NCBI GenBank assembly: GCA_001931535.1
Contig: CP016211.1
Coordinates: 15,982,501-16,040,666, forward strand
Length of the DNA: 58,166 bases
Direction: 5' to 3'
Source of the DNA: Minicystis rosea
GTDB lineage: Bacteria > Myxococcota_A > Polyangia > Polyangiales > Polyangiaceae
In this document: piece by piece, positions 18,204 through 27,908 of the stretch
Layout of the letters: each line of letters starts with the position of its first letter
Numbering within the stretch: the first letter of the stretch is position 1
Notes under the pieces: model-generated
Database searches by the model: none
What the model saw: only the letters and a program-made list of their open reading frames with translations
Told to the model about the DNA's origin: nothing
Translations under genes and position numbers: made by a program

Positions 18204-19964
18204 TCACTTCGGGATGGGCAGCACCTCGACGGTGTTGATGGGCTGCACGCCCGTGCCCGCGGGGTACGCATAGCTCCCGCCCTCGTTCCAGCCCCACACC
18301 ACGAGGCCGAAGGGCGCATCGCTGTGGATCTCGTGACGGCCGTTGTCGCACGAGCCCTGCGGCTGGAAATCGCGCACCAAGTCGATGCGGGTGTACTCGT
18401 ACTTGCCGCCGCTGCCGATGGGCTGCCAGCCGGTGAGCTTGCCCGCGCAATCGAGCGTCACGTCCTTGAAGCCGTCGCCGTCGTTGCGTCGTACCAGGAC
18501 GAGGTTCGTCTCCGGGTACGTCGGATCGGTGAAGAACACATACGACGAGAGGTATTGCAGTGACGGGATGACGTTGACGAACTCGGGATCTCCGCGGCAG
18601 TCGTCGTGGGCCGGATTCAGCTCCTCGCACCCGGTCATGTACGCGGACATGTAGAACGGGTGATCGACGTCCTGGCTCTTGACGGTGAACGGCCCGGGCG
18701 CGCGGAACTCCGCAATCTGCCCCACGTCGAGCGTGCTCGGCGCATTCGGTGGCTGGGAGGGCTCCCAGGTCAGCGTGGTGCCTTTGACGGCGCCGACCAT
18801 GCGCCAAGGCGGCGACTCCTCCTGTCCGTCGAAGCGATTGCGGTAGCGCACGGCGACATACTCGCTGCCGAGCGCCTTGACCGGCGGGATCTGCTGGTGT
18901 GCCGTGTCGCAGGCGGACACGTCGATATCGACGCTCAAGCACGAGGCGCCGCCCCAGACGCCGACGGGCTTGTTGGCCTGGATGGGGCTGCCGGTGAGCT
19001 CCGCGTCCTGGGTGAGCTGGAGGAACTGCCCCTTGTCGAGGTGGTATGTTTGCGGCTGCCCTTGTTCCGTGGGCGCCACGCCTGGGCCGGCGGCGATTGC
19101 CGCCGTTGGGCTGATGGTCACCTCGGTGCCATCCTCGGCCGCGACGATATCGATGGACGGCTGCCCCTGAGCGACCGCTTGGCTCTTCCGGAACGCGTCG
19201 ACCGCGATGTAATTCGTGTCCCACGCCGTCGTGGGGAGCAGCAGTGTCGCGCTCGTGACCCCGCCCTCCGCGCCGCCGTAGGGGAAGATGTCGTACGCCA
19301 CCACGGGCGCCGACGTGGTGATGTGGAACGCGGCGCCGATCCCGGTGCCGTGCACCGCGGGATCGAGGATCTGGGCGGCTTTCACCGACGGCGGACACGG
19401 CACGACGGAGCCGCCGTTGTGCTCGAGGAAGACGATGGCCACCTGCCCCGGTGGGAGCTGCCCGCCCGGCAAGGGCTGGTATGTGATCGATTGACCGGTG
19501 CCCTGCGAGAGATACGAGAAGCTCGTCGCGTCGAGCGTCTGGCCGTCACGCTCCACCTGGATGGTGACCGGCGCACCCCACGTGTTGGCGACGAATGCCG
19601 CGAAGCACGAGGTGTAATAAGGAGGGATGTTGTCGGGATTGACCGCGTAGTAGTCGCAGCCGATCGTGCTCTTGTTCTCTTTGGCGCTCTCGCACGAGGG
19701 GACGCAGCCACCTTGGCTGCAGCCTTGATCGACTGGGCACGTGGAGACCATCTTGCCGTTGCAGTCGACGACCGAGTGTAGATCTGCCGAGCAGTGAGTC
19801 TCACACATCGTCCCGGTGGAGCCGCTCGTGAGGCTGATGTCATCGCCCCCGCTCCCGCCGGAGCCGCCCCCGCCGGTCGAGGGGTTGTTGTTCGCCGCGG
19901 CGGAGCAGGCCCCCGCCGCCACCACGCCCATTCCAAGGGTAAGCAAGACCAATCGAAGCGTCAC
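18204..19964 (-). CDS. IgGFc-binding-domain lipoprotein, copy A (with extra Cys-rich insert)
   Basis: 586 aa from GTG 19964, preceded by GGAGGATGC. The same GTG and ribosome site are conserved in the neighbouring paralogue, so this start beats longer options. The signal peptide has a lipobox (VVAAGACSA) and a Gly/Ser linker. Residues about 40-80 are an insert absent from copy B: MCETHCSADLHSVVDC followed by further cysteines. The rest matches the IgGFc-binding N-terminal domain style: CDYYAVNPD, then TIQVERDGQ, GGQLPPGQVAIVFLE, STVEVLPIPK-like ends and GVWGGASCL. In other bacteria such domains are on surface proteins; IgG binding itself is not implied. Tandem with copy B. Confidence 0.88.
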   Translation of the reverse strand: MTLRLVLLTLGMGVVAAGACSAAANNNPSTGGGGSGGSGGDDISLTSGSTGTMCETHCSADLHSVVDCNGKMVSTCPVDQGCSQGGCVPSCESAKENKSTIGCDYYAVNPDNIPPYYTSCFAAFVANTWGAPVTIQVERDGQTLDATSFSYLSQGTGQSITYQPLPGGQLPPGQVAIVFLEHNGGSVVPCPPSVKAAQILDPAVHGTGIGAAFHITTSAPVVAYDIFPYGGAEGGVTSATLLLPTTAWDTNYIAVDAFRKSQAVAQGQPSIDIVAAEDGTEVTISPTAAIAAGPGVAPTEQGQPQTYHLDKGQFLQLTQDAELTGSPIQANKPVGVWGGASCLSVDIDVSACDTAHQQIPPVKALGSEYVAVRYRNRFDGQEESPPWRMVGAVKGTTLTWEPSQPPNAPSTLDVGQIAEFRAPGPFTVKSQDVDHPFYMSAYMTGCEELNPAHDDCRGDPEFVNVIPSLQYLSSYVFFTDPTYPETNLVLVRRNDGDGFKDVTLDCAGKLTGWQPIGSGGKYEYTRIDLVRDFQPQGSCDNGRHEIHSDAPFGLVVWGWNEGGSYAYPAGTGVQPINTVEVLPIPK

Positions 19965-20060
19965 GCATCCTCCTCTGCCCGAACGCCGGGCGATGTGACC
20001 ATGGCTCAATCACCGAGCGTGATTGAGAGCGATAACCGGGCTATCGGACCGAAATCGACT

Positions 20061-20137
20061 GCAGAGGCGCAGAAGACGCAGAGGGCAAGAGAGATGATTG
20101 GACTTCGAGCTCTGCGCCTCTCCCGTCTCTGCGCTCG
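20061..20137. repeat. Imperfect inverted repeat (REP-like)
   Basis: The spacer between the two paralogues carries GCAGAGGCGCAGAAGACGCA (from 20061) and, 30 bp further on, CTCTGCGCCTCTCCCGTCTC, which read as imperfect reverse complements built on the core CAGAGGCGCAGAG. Purine-rich GCAGAGACGCAGAGG-type units are known to me as intergenic repeats in myxobacteria. Assignment is by pattern only. Confidence 0.45.
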
Positions 20138-20205
20138 AGTCCCTTCACATCCACGGCGAGTCGAGCGGATCGGCGATCGAACGCCCGACAACGCATCTGT
20201 TCACG

Positions 20206-21918
20206 TCACTTCGGGATGGGCAGCACAGACACGGTGTTGATGGGCAGCACGCTCGCGCCCGCGGGGTACGCATAGCTCACGGCCTCCGTCGGGAACCCGA
20301 CCGACTCGGCGCTGCCCCAGCCCCACACCACGAGGCCGAAGGGCGTGTCGCTGTGGATCTCGTGACGGCCGTTGTCGCACGAGCCCTGCGGCTGGAAGTC
20401 GTGCCGCACCAAGTCGACGCGGGTGTACTCGTACTTGCCGCCGCTGCCGATGGGCTGCCAGCCGGTGAGCTTGCCCGCGCAGTCGAGCGTCACGTCCTTG
20501 AAGCCGTCGCCGTCGTTGCGTCGCACCAGGACGAGGTTCGTCTCCGGGTACGTCGGATCGGTGAAGAACACATACGACGAGAGGTATTGCAGCGACGGGA
20601 TGACGTTGACGAACTCGGGATCTCCGCGGCAGTCGTCGTGGGCCGGATTCAACTCCTCGCACCCGGTCATGTACGCGGACATGTAGAACGGGTGATCGAC
20701 GTCCTGGCTCTTGACGGTGAACGGCCCGGGCGCGCGGAACTCCGCAATCTGCCCCACGTCGAGCGTGCTCGGCGCATTCGGTGGCTGGGAGGGCTCCCAG
20801 GTCAGCGTGGTGCCTTTGACGGCGCCGACCATGCGCCAAGGCGGCGACTCCTCCTGTCCGTCGAAGCGGTTGCGGTAGCGCACGGCGACATACTCGCTGC
20901 CGAGCGCCTTGACCGGCGGGATCTGCTGGTGTGCCGAGTCGCAGGCGGACACGTCGATATCGACGCTCAAGCACGAGGCGCCGCCCCAGACGCCGACGGG
21001 CTTGTTGGCCTGGATGGGGCTGCCGGTGAGCTCCGCGTCCTGGGTGAATTGGAGGATCTGCCCCTTGTCGAGGTGGTATGTTTGCGGCTGCCCTTGTTCC
21101 GTGGGCGCCACGCCTGGACCGGCGGTGATCGCCGCCGTCGGGCTGATGGTCACCTCGGTGCCATCCTCGGCCGCGACGATATCGATGGACGGCTGCGCCT
21201 TTGGGATCTTGCTCTTCCGAAACGCGTCGACCGCGATGTAATTCGTGTCCCACGCCGTCGTGGGGAGCAGCAGTGTCGCGCTCGTGGTCGCGCTCTGCCC
21301 GCCGCCGTAGGGGAAGATGTCGTACGCCACCACCGGCGCCGACGTGGTGATGTGGAACGCGGCGCCGAGCCCAGTGCCGTGCACTGCGGGATCGAGGATC
21401 TGGGCGACGTTCACCGACGGCGGACACGACGGCGCGGGAGGATCGTTTACCGACGCGAGGAAGACGATGGCCACCTGTCCCGGTGGGAGCTGCCCGCCCG
21501 GCAAGGGCTGGTATGTGATCGATTGACCGGTGCCCTGCGAGAGATACGAGAAGCTCGTCGCGTCGAGCGTCTGGCCGCCACGCTCCACCTGGATGGTGAT
21601 CGGCGCGCCCCAGGTGTTGGCGATGAACGCCGCGTAGCACCCGCCCCGGCTGCTCTCGACGCTGTCGGGATTGACCGCGTAGTAGTCGCAGCCGATCGTG
21701 CTCTTGTTCTCTTTGGCGCTCTCGCACGGGGTGCTCGTGGAGGCGTCGCTCTCGATCACGACCGTGTCGCCGCCGGTGCCGGTGCCGGTGCCGGTGCTCG
21801 TGCCACCCCCGCCCGAACCGCCCCCGCCGGTGAAACCGTTGTTGTTTGCCGCGGCGGAGCATGCTCCCGCCGCCACCACGCCCATTCCAAGGGTAAGCAA
21901 GACCAATCGAAGCGTCAC
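20206..21918 (-). CDS. IgGFc-binding-domain lipoprotein, copy B
   Basis: 570 aa from GTG 21918 with GGAGGAGGC just upstream. It is nearly identical to copy A through most of its length but has a different linker (TG repeats, then VVIESDAST) in place of the Cys-rich insert, SVNDPPAPS instead of HNGGSV, and a longer C-terminal loop (WGSAESVGFPTEAV). The lipobox is VVAAGACSA. The tandem arrangement and shared promoter-proximal sequence point to a recent gene duplication followed by local divergence in exposed loops. Function inferred as a surface binding protein. Confidence 0.88.
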   Translation of the reverse strand: MTLRLVLLTLGMGVVAAGACSAAANNNGFTGGGGSGGGGTSTGTGTGTGGDTVVIESDASTSTPCESAKENKSTIGCDYYAVNPDSVESSRGGCYAAFIANTWGAPITIQVERGGQTLDATSFSYLSQGTGQSITYQPLPGGQLPPGQVAIVFLASVNDPPAPSCPPSVNVAQILDPAVHGTGLGAAFHITTSAPVVAYDIFPYGGGQSATTSATLLLPTTAWDTNYIAVDAFRKSKIPKAQPSIDIVAAEDGTEVTISPTAAITAGPGVAPTEQGQPQTYHLDKGQILQFTQDAELTGSPIQANKPVGVWGGASCLSVDIDVSACDSAHQQIPPVKALGSEYVAVRYRNRFDGQEESPPWRMVGAVKGTTLTWEPSQPPNAPSTLDVGQIAEFRAPGPFTVKSQDVDHPFYMSAYMTGCEELNPAHDDCRGDPEFVNVIPSLQYLSSYVFFTDPTYPETNLVLVRRNDGDGFKDVTLDCAGKLTGWQPIGSGGKYEYTRVDLVRHDFQPQGSCDNGRHEIHSDTPFGLVVWGWGSAESVGFPTEAVSYAYPAGASVLPINTVSVLPIPK

Positions 21919-22517
21919 GCCTCCTCCTCCGCCCGAACGCCGGCGATATGACCTCTCCGAGAGCGCCACGCTCCAATGCCCATCCGAATACGGTCGTTGC
22001 TCACACGCCCTGTTTAGATGAGAATTCGTTTCGAATAAGGATGGTCCGATTCGATGCTCGCACACTGCGTGGTGGGAGCGTGGCGCGTTCCTCGATAGTG
22101 CCAGCCGAGGTTATCCAACGGTGAGCCCGCCGCCTACTCGGGTTCCAACATCAGGAAACCACGATGGATCCGTCGTTGTTGCGGCTTCGGCGCCGGGTTC
22201 GGAGTGCATCCGGAGATCGCGGATCGTGCCCGGAGATCGATCGTGACGTGAGCCTGAAGGACCCGACACAGGCATGGACGCGCGTTTCCATGCGCTCATG
22301 ATCTGCTCAGCCCCCACTCACGATCTGCTCACGGTGGGCAGGCGCCGCGGGAGGCACACTTGCCTGTGCACCGCGCGGAGGCGCCGCGCGAAGGCCGGAT
22401 GGTTGCTTGCAGACCACGCTCGTGAACCGCGGGAAGACGCTGGAGAGCAGCAGCGTTTTCGTCGCGGCAGTGAGCGGAGCTCGCCGGGTCTCCGCTCGAA
22501 CCACCAGAGAGGTTGTC
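21919..22517. other. Intergenic interval between divergent genes
   Basis: About 600 bp separating copy B (minus) from the next lipoprotein (plus). No gene-like frame was found. Short direct repeats are present: ATCTGCTCA twice around 22302 and 22322, and CCCGGAGATCG-type units near 22208-22240. Promoters for both genes must lie here, but no confident -35/-10 was seen. Confidence 0.4.
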
Positions 22518-23963
22518 ATGATGAGAAGGTCTTTTGCATGTATCGGTGCGCTCACGCTTGCTGCGGGAGCGCTGGTGTCGGTGATGGGGTGCTCGAACCA
22601 GGATGACGGAGACCAGAACACGGGCATGGCGCAGATCGCCATCAGCCAGGTCCCCTTCGATGGAAGCGTGGGCTGCATCGCGGTGACGGCCACCGGCAAT
22701 CACGTCGTGACGCGGTCGGTGGACGTCTCGCCCGGCCAAAGCACGGTCTTCGACATGAATGGCCTGCCCGTGGGGACGGTGAGCTTCCTCGGCAATGCCT
22801 ATCAGGGGCCGTGCGCCGCGGTGACGCCCGCGTCTTCGCCCACGTGGATCAGCGACGCGGTGCTCGCCTCGGTGAACAACGTGCAGCCGGTGATGGTTCA
22901 CCTGACGATGCACCGGAGCGGCAAGGCCGACGTCGACGTCGACTTCGAGGACGAGCCGACCTGTCGGGCCGACGGTGCGCCGTGCCTCGTCGGCGCGGAG
23001 TGTTGCTCCCAATCGTGCGTGGCGGGAGCCTGCGCTGACGGCCCGCCGCTGTGCTCTCCGGGGCTCGTGAGCTGCAACGGCGCGTGCTCCGATCTCACGT
23101 TCGATCCGCTCAATTGCGGCGCGTGCGGCAATGCGTGCCCGTCCGGCGCCGCTTGCCAGCTCGGCGTCTGCTCCGTGGCCTCCTGTGTGGATGGCATCAA
23201 GAACGGTACCGAGACCGACGTCGATTGCGGTGGTCCGTGCGTCCCGTGCTCGGCGGGGAACGCGTGCCAAATCGGCTCCGACTGCGGGACCGGCGTCTGC
23301 ATCGACGGCGCCTGCGCGCAGTGTCAAACGGCCACCGACTGCCCCGGCGCCGACACCGAGTGTCGGACGCGCACGTGCACCGCGGGCATCTGCGGATACG
23401 ACACCTCGCCTGTCGGCACCCCGCTGAGCACGCAGATCCCCGGCGACTGCAAACGGCAGGTGTGCGACGGCGCAGGCTTCACCATCGTCGTCTGGGACGA
23501 CGCCGACGCTCCGTCCGACAGCAACGCTTGCACGCTCGACGTGTGCTCCGGCGGCATCGTGACCTTCGTGCCCGCTCCTGCCGGCACCGCGTGCAACCAG
23601 AGCGGTGGCGCTCTGTGCAACGGCATGGGCGCCTGCGTGGAGTGTGTCTCGCCCTTCGACTGCCCCGGCGCCGACACCGAGTGTCGGACGCGCACGTGCA
23701 CCGCGGGCATCTGCGGGTTCTCCTTCACCCCTGCCGGCATCCTGCTGAGCACGCAGATCCCGGGCGATTGCAGACTCGAGCTATGCAACGGCGCCGGCTC
23801 CACCACCCCCATCTGGGACGACAGCGACCTGCCGTCCTCCGGCAACGATTGCATGATCGACATGTGCGTCGACGGCGCCCCGGCCGCACAGCCCGCGCCC
23901 CCCGGCACCGCCTGCTCCCAGAGCGGCGGCCTCCTGTGCGACGGCAACGGCAACTGCATCTGA
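22518..23963 (+). CDS. Cys-rich lipoprotein with duplicated 'tegument-like' Cys modules
   Basis: 481 aa. A double ATG start (22518/22521) follows AGAGAGGTTGTC. The signal peptide ends SVMGC. Residues 20-140 form a beta-rich domain. From about 145 the chain is Cys-rich: CRADGAPCLVGAECCSQSCV, the NCGACGNACPSGAACQLGVC module, then CVDGIKNGTETDVDCGGPC, which is widespread in Polyangia secreted proteins. Two copies follow of DCPGADTECRTRTCTAGICG plus about 90 residues. A similar CxxPSDCPxxGTEC unit occurs in the 43670-46261 protein, so the two are relatives. Function unknown; surface or extracellular. Confidence 0.86.
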   Translation: MMRRSFACIGALTLAAGALVSVMGCSNQDDGDQNTGMAQIAISQVPFDGSVGCIAVTATGNHVVTRSVDVSPGQSTVFDMNGLPVGTVSFLGNAYQGPCAAVTPASSPTWISDAVLASVNNVQPVMVHLTMHRSGKADVDVDFEDEPTCRADGAPCLVGAECCSQSCVAGACADGPPLCSPGLVSCNGACSDLTFDPLNCGACGNACPSGAACQLGVCSVASCVDGIKNGTETDVDCGGPCVPCSAGNACQIGSDCGTGVCIDGACAQCQTATDCPGADTECRTRTCTAGICGYDTSPVGTPLSTQIPGDCKRQVCDGAGFTIVVWDDADAPSDSNACTLDVCSGGIVTFVPAPAGTACNQSGGALCNGMGACVECVSPFDCPGADTECRTRTCTAGICGFSFTPAGILLSTQIPGDCRLELCNGAGSTTPIWDDSDLPSSGNDCMIDMCVDGAPAAQPAPPGTACSQSGGLLCDGNGNCI

Positions 23964-24242
23964 CGCGCTCCGTCTCGTGCCGTCAGCCCGAAGATCCGCC
24001 GGGAATTCGGGCTGCGGTGCGAGGGCATGCGAAGCGCTTCTCGCTTGGGGGATGTCGTCGTTTCGCCCGGAAGGCCACGCTCGGCCACGGCAGCGCACGA
24101 TCCATCGCGACGCCGACGCGCGTGCCGCACGTTCCCTTCACGTGCTCGTGAACAGCAGCGACAGCTCGGCTCGGTCGATGTTCGCCGACCCGGTCAGCAC
24201 GCCTTCGACGGTGATCGTGGTGCCCGCGGGTCGGGGCCGCAT

Positions 24243-24953
24243 TCAGGGCTGCTTGGCGGCTTCGATCGGCGCCGTGTCGTTGCCGAAGCATTCGCCGCTA
24301 CACTCGTAGGTGACGGTGCCCACGGCCGGAGTCGTGGAGAAATCCAGATCGACGTGCTGGTATGTGGTCTCGCAGAACGACTCCCCTTCGTGCTCGAAGC
24401 AAGAGTCGCCGATGATCCGCGACGCCTGCAGGTGGCAGCCATCCGCGCTGAGACTGCCTGAATACGTGTCGAGGTAAACGTTGTTGTCGTCCTCGAGCGT
24501 GAGGCGCAGCTCGAACGGTCCGCTTCCGTAGGGCGGATCGATGCTCGGTTCACTGTTCGGGTCGCCGTTGGACACGAAGGGGCCAGTCTCGGTGACATGC
24601 CATACGCCGACCGGATCGCACGCGCCCGCAGGCAAGGGCGTGCAGGTCAGCTGCTCCAGGAGCTGCCACCGCCCGTCCTCCGCGCAGAGGGCTTTCGTCT
24701 CGAATCCTGTGTCATCGCAGGTGAAGCCACCACGCATGTAGGAGCAGGCGAGGCCGGGATCGCAGTCGTCGTGCCGGCCGGGCACATCTGCCGGGCACCC
24801 GCCGGAGCCGCCCCCACCGGAGCTGCTCCCACCGGAGCCGCTCCCGCCGGAGCCGCTCCCGCCGGAGCCGCCCCCGCCGGAGCCATTGCAGCCGGCAACG
24901 GCGAACGAGGTGCAGAGGGCTACGAGAAGAAGCGAAGCGCGTCGCATGAGCAT
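24243..24953 (-). CDS. Small Gly/Ser-linker lipoprotein, hypothetical
   Basis: 236 aa from ATG 24953; an ATG at 24947 is equally possible. The signal peptide ends SFAVAGC, followed by a long Gly/Ser linker (four GSGGSG-type units) and a roughly 180-residue domain. That domain has Cys pairs (GCPADV, DDCDPGLAC, ECSGECF) and a lipocalin-like strand pattern: VGVWHVTETGPF, FELRLTLEDDNNVYLDTYSG, VGTVTYECSG. The stop TGA is followed immediately, in the same frame, by 34 more sensible codons (see findings), so the C-terminus may be prematurely cut. Confidence 0.82.
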   Translation of the reverse strand: MLMRRASLLLVALCTSFAVAGCNGSGGGGSGGSGSGGSGSGGSSSGGGGSGGCPADVPGRHDDCDPGLACSYMRGGFTCDDTGFETKALCAEDGRWQLLEQLTCTPLPAGACDPVGVWHVTETGPFVSNGDPNSEPSIDPPYGSGPFELRLTLEDDNNVYLDTYSGSLSADGCHLQASRIIGDSCFEHEGESFCETTYQHVDLDFSTTPAVGTVTYECSGECFGNDTAPIEAAKQP

Positions 24954-25226
24954 CGTCGAGGAGCCGCCTTTCGCGGCTCGCTCGAGCAAGGGGCATGCCT
25001 CTCGCGTCGCGGCCCCAATGCAGGAGCCCGCGGCCACGGGAGCGGGCGGGGATGCAGCCCGGCGGCACAGGCTGCCCATGTGTGGCACACCCGCGCGGGC
25101 GCGTGGTTTCATCGCAGATGACGCGAAGGTCGCGGATATGTCTCGATGTCCACCCGCCGTGTCCCGCCGGCGCGGCGGCGTGGTACGCGCTTGGATCGCG
25201 GGTCACCGGCGCACGGAGGTTTCACC

Positions 25227-25865
25227 ATGAAGCGAGTCCTTCCCGACGGATCGAACGTAGAGGCCACACCGCAAGAAGAAGCGCGGCTCGAACGGAGCCT
25301 CGCAGAGATCGGCGATCGAGCGGCCGCCGCCGTGTATCCGGTGCTGAAGGCGCACGACTGGCCGGCCAGGGAGCTCGCCGCGCACACGCATTTCCTCGGC
25401 AAGGACAGGCCGCCCATCCCGCTCGTCGGGTACGCGTACAACGCGAGCGAGAACTACGTGTTCGTCACCAAGGAAGAGCTCGGCGAGCGCTCGGTGGAGG
25501 CGCTGCACGACGAAGCGATGACGAACCTGCGGCAGGTGGCGATCGCGTGGGAGAGGATCGACGGGCACATCCTCACCGCGTCAGGGCACGATTTCTCGGC
25601 GGAGAAGATGCTCTGCGGCGAGTTCGTCGTCGCCGCGCAGGAAGCGCTCGGGGCGGAGAGCGTGCTGATCGCGACGCCGCGGCGGAGGGTGATCTACGCG
25701 TGCGACGCGGGGGCGCCGCAGGAGATCAAGGATCGGTTCTTCTACGTGGTCTCGCGTACGCTCGCGGACGACAGCTTCGGCAACGCGGTGATCACGCCGC
25801 TGGTCTTCGAGTACCGCGGCGCGGACGTGGTCGGCGCGATGATGGTGTCCGCGGGCGACGGCTGA
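25227..25865 (+). CDS. Hypothetical cytoplasmic protein (212 aa)
   Basis: No family recognised. Start ATG 25227 is well supported by GGAGG 8 nt upstream. There is no signal peptide or membrane helix. The sequence is an alpha/beta mixture with a charged N-terminal helix (EEARLERSLAEIGDRAAAAVYPVL), a Tyr-rich strand (LVGYAYNASENYVFV) and a C-terminal half (GEFVVAAQEALGAESVLIATPRRRVIYAC...) that resembles DUF1444-like housekeeping proteins only loosely. The gene stands alone between a convergent lipoprotein gene and a relic-bearing spacer. Confidence 0.75.
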   Translation: MKRVLPDGSNVEATPQEEARLERSLAEIGDRAAAAVYPVLKAHDWPARELAAHTHFLGKDRPPIPLVGYAYNASENYVFVTKEELGERSVEALHDEAMTNLRQVAIAWERIDGHILTASGHDFSAEKMLCGEFVVAAQEALGAESVLIATPRRRVIYACDAGAPQEIKDRFFYVVSRTLADDSFGNAVITPLVFEYRGADVVGAMMVSAGDG

Positions 25866-25877
25866 CCGTTTGAAAGC

Positions 25878-26100
25878 GCCAGTGCGCGTCACCATGCGAG
25901 CCGCCCTCCCGACGTTCGGGAAGTCTCATGCTGGCGCGACCGTGGCGCCGGCTGCCCGTGCGCGTCCCCGCCGCGCAGGACTCGCCATGGCGTGAGAATG
26001 GCGCTCGGGTGCCGATCGAGCGTGGTCCGTCGTCCTTCGAGCTCACGGCCTCTTCCGGGGGCGCTTGTTGCGCTTCGAGCAAGCCGGCGACAACTGCGCT
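25878..26100. repeat. Relic segment: copy of the 31.8-kb repeat plus a fragment of the 50.9-kb sigma gene
   Basis: 25878-25930 (GCCAGTGCGCGTCACCATGC onward) repeats at 31778-31830. 26023-26096 closely matches 50876-50954 inside the sigma-like gene, including CGTCGTCCTTCGAGCTC and TTGCGCTTCGAGCAAGCCGG. Read on the minus strand it still encodes LLEAQQAPPEEAV versus LLEAQQATPEEAV in the larger copy. It is a dead fragment. Confidence 0.75.
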
Positions 26101-26111
26101 TCGCGAGGGCG

Positions 26112-27464
26112 CTACTCTTGCTCCGCCGCCCACGCTTCGAGCTTGGGCAGCGCGTCGCGGAGCAGCTCCAGCGCATAGAGCCGGCGGAACCCGTGGGTGA
26201 GATAGAAAAGGGCCTTGTCGAGCGGTTCCTCCACGTCCGACGGCACGACGCCGAGCGTGTGAAATGGCCCCTCCAGCTCCTCGTCGCGCCGCTCCGCTGT
26301 CTTCAGGTGGTCCAACATCACGTCTATCGATGCGATGAGCTGCGCCCTCGGATCACCTGCCTTGGCGCTGCGGGTGATCGCCTTCCGCTCGCCCGGCGTC
26401 ATGTCGAGGGGCGGATCCTCGATCGTGGTCTCCGTGCGGTGGAAAGCAGCCAGACGCAACCAGGCGTCGGCGATGGCCGTCCCGTGCTCGACCATCACCT
26501 GCTCGCGCGTGGCGCTCACGACGTAGATGGCGCGAACGTCACGCATGCCGAACACGCCCGACGCGAGCGCGGTGTCCAGCCGCGCCGCCGCCGCCGCCGC
26601 GCGCCGATCGTCGCGGCTGATCCGGTGTGCCATCTCGTCGAGCCACGCGATCGCAGGTGATCCCGGGCTCGCATCGGCGATAGCGCGGAGCCGCGAGAGC
26701 CCCGCATGGCTGCCCGCGCCCACCACATCATACGCCGCGCACAGCGCCGCCCACGCCGGCCCGCACGTTCGATTGTGCCAGAGGATCGGTCTGACCTTGC
26801 GGGCGCTGTAGCGCCTTGCTCCATCGGCGGCGATCGGCGCAACGCGATCCGCCGTCGCCATCGTGTCCGGCGGCGGCGCCGCCGCGGGCTTCTGCGTCCG
26901 GGGGCGCCGCCCTCGGCCGTCGGGCCCGGCGATCACCGCGCGCAGGTGCGGCTCCGCCGCGATCCTCGCCTCGAGCCTCTCCACGCGCTCGCGCTCCCGC
27001 CGCTGTTCATCCGCGATCTCGTCGAGGATCACCTGCCGCAAATCAGCCGCCGCCTCCGGCCCCGAGCTGCGCTCGATCTCGGCGATCTCTTCGAGCTCTT
27101 CGTCCGTGAGCAGCGACGCCGGATCCGCATCACCGTCGTCCGCCGCCTCTTTGCTCTCCGTGTCCATCAGCTCCCACGCGCCCGCCCAGACGAAGCGCAT
27201 GCGGTACTCTTTCGACTGTACGAGGGCCGTGAAGCCCGCGAGGACCTCGAAGGCCTCCGGCGGCACCAGCCCCGCGCGGATCCGGCTCACCAGCGGCTCC
27301 ACGGCGCCTTCGGGGACGTGCCACGCGGCGTCGTGCGCGGTCGCATGCGGGTCGTCCTCCAGCAGGAGCCGACACCAGGCGATCATGCGGCGGATCTCGC
27401 CGGCGAGAGGCTCGTCACGCGAGAAGAGGGAATGGTCGGGCGGGTGGTGATCGAGGGAGGCCAT
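26112..27464 (-). CDS. Hypothetical protein (450 aa), helical
   Basis: Not recognised. The start at ATG 27464 is chosen because the coding character begins there; the frame extends upstream without it. The protein is largely helical, with an acidic central section (DEELEEIAEIERSSGPEAAADLRQVILDEIADEQRRERERVERLEARIAAE) that is a likely coiled coil, a Pro/Ala linker, and a helical C-terminal domain ending KLEAWAAEQE. No signal peptide, membrane helix or catalytic motif is visible. It lies next to a fragment of a sigma-factor cassette but reads as an independent gene. Confidence 0.75.
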   Translation of the reverse strand: MASLDHHPPDHSLFSRDEPLAGEIRRMIAWCRLLLEDDPHATAHDAAWHVPEGAVEPLVSRIRAGLVPPEAFEVLAGFTALVQSKEYRMRFVWAGAWELMDTESKEAADDGDADPASLLTDEELEEIAEIERSSGPEAAADLRQVILDEIADEQRRERERVERLEARIAAEPHLRAVIAGPDGRGRRPRTQKPAAAPPPDTMATADRVAPIAADGARRYSARKVRPILWHNRTCGPAWAALCAAYDVVGAGSHAGLSRLRAIADASPGSPAIAWLDEMAHRISRDDRRAAAAAARLDTALASGVFGMRDVRAIYVVSATREQVMVEHGTAIADAWLRLAAFHRTETTIEDPPLDMTPGERKAITRSAKAGDPRAQLIASIDVMLDHLKTAERRDEELEGPFHTLGVVPSDVEEPLDKALFYLTHGFRRLYALELLRDALPKLEAWAAEQE

Positions 27465-27908
27465 CGCGGATATGATGGTATGACGGCGTGCGCCGGCACA
27501 GGTGAAGCACGTTGCCGGCCGCGGAGCTGGACCTCCTGACCCAGCACCCACATGCGCAGCACGCTGGGCCCACATCGCGACTGCCCATCGAATCAGGGGA
27601 AGCTCGTGTTCCGCACCTCCCTCGGAATGCGGCGCGTCCACGCGGTGCGTAGCCCAGGCCTTGAGGCGGATCGTCCTTCGGGCGTTACTGTGCATCGACG
27701 CACGACAACCCTGCATGGATTCACATGGCCGCCGCCGCCGCCTTCACGTAGCGACGGCGCCATGATCCAGATACGGTCTGGGAACATCCAACGAAGAGCG
27801 GCTGGACCCGGACGCCGCCTTCATCGAGGACAAGCTCCGCAACGCGGGCCGTCATCCACGCCACAGGGCAGGGAAGGCCAAGCTCTCCAACGGCGTTCTG
27901 GTGCAGCC
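27465..27908. other. Interval without a convincing gene
   Basis: No gene seen. 27606-27636 (GTGTTCCGCACCTCCCTCGG...) recurs with few differences at 43432-43462. A plus-strand stretch near 27780-27850 reads SNEERLDPDAAFIEDKLRNA, which is protein-like but has no start or stop context; it may be another remnant. Confidence 0.35.
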
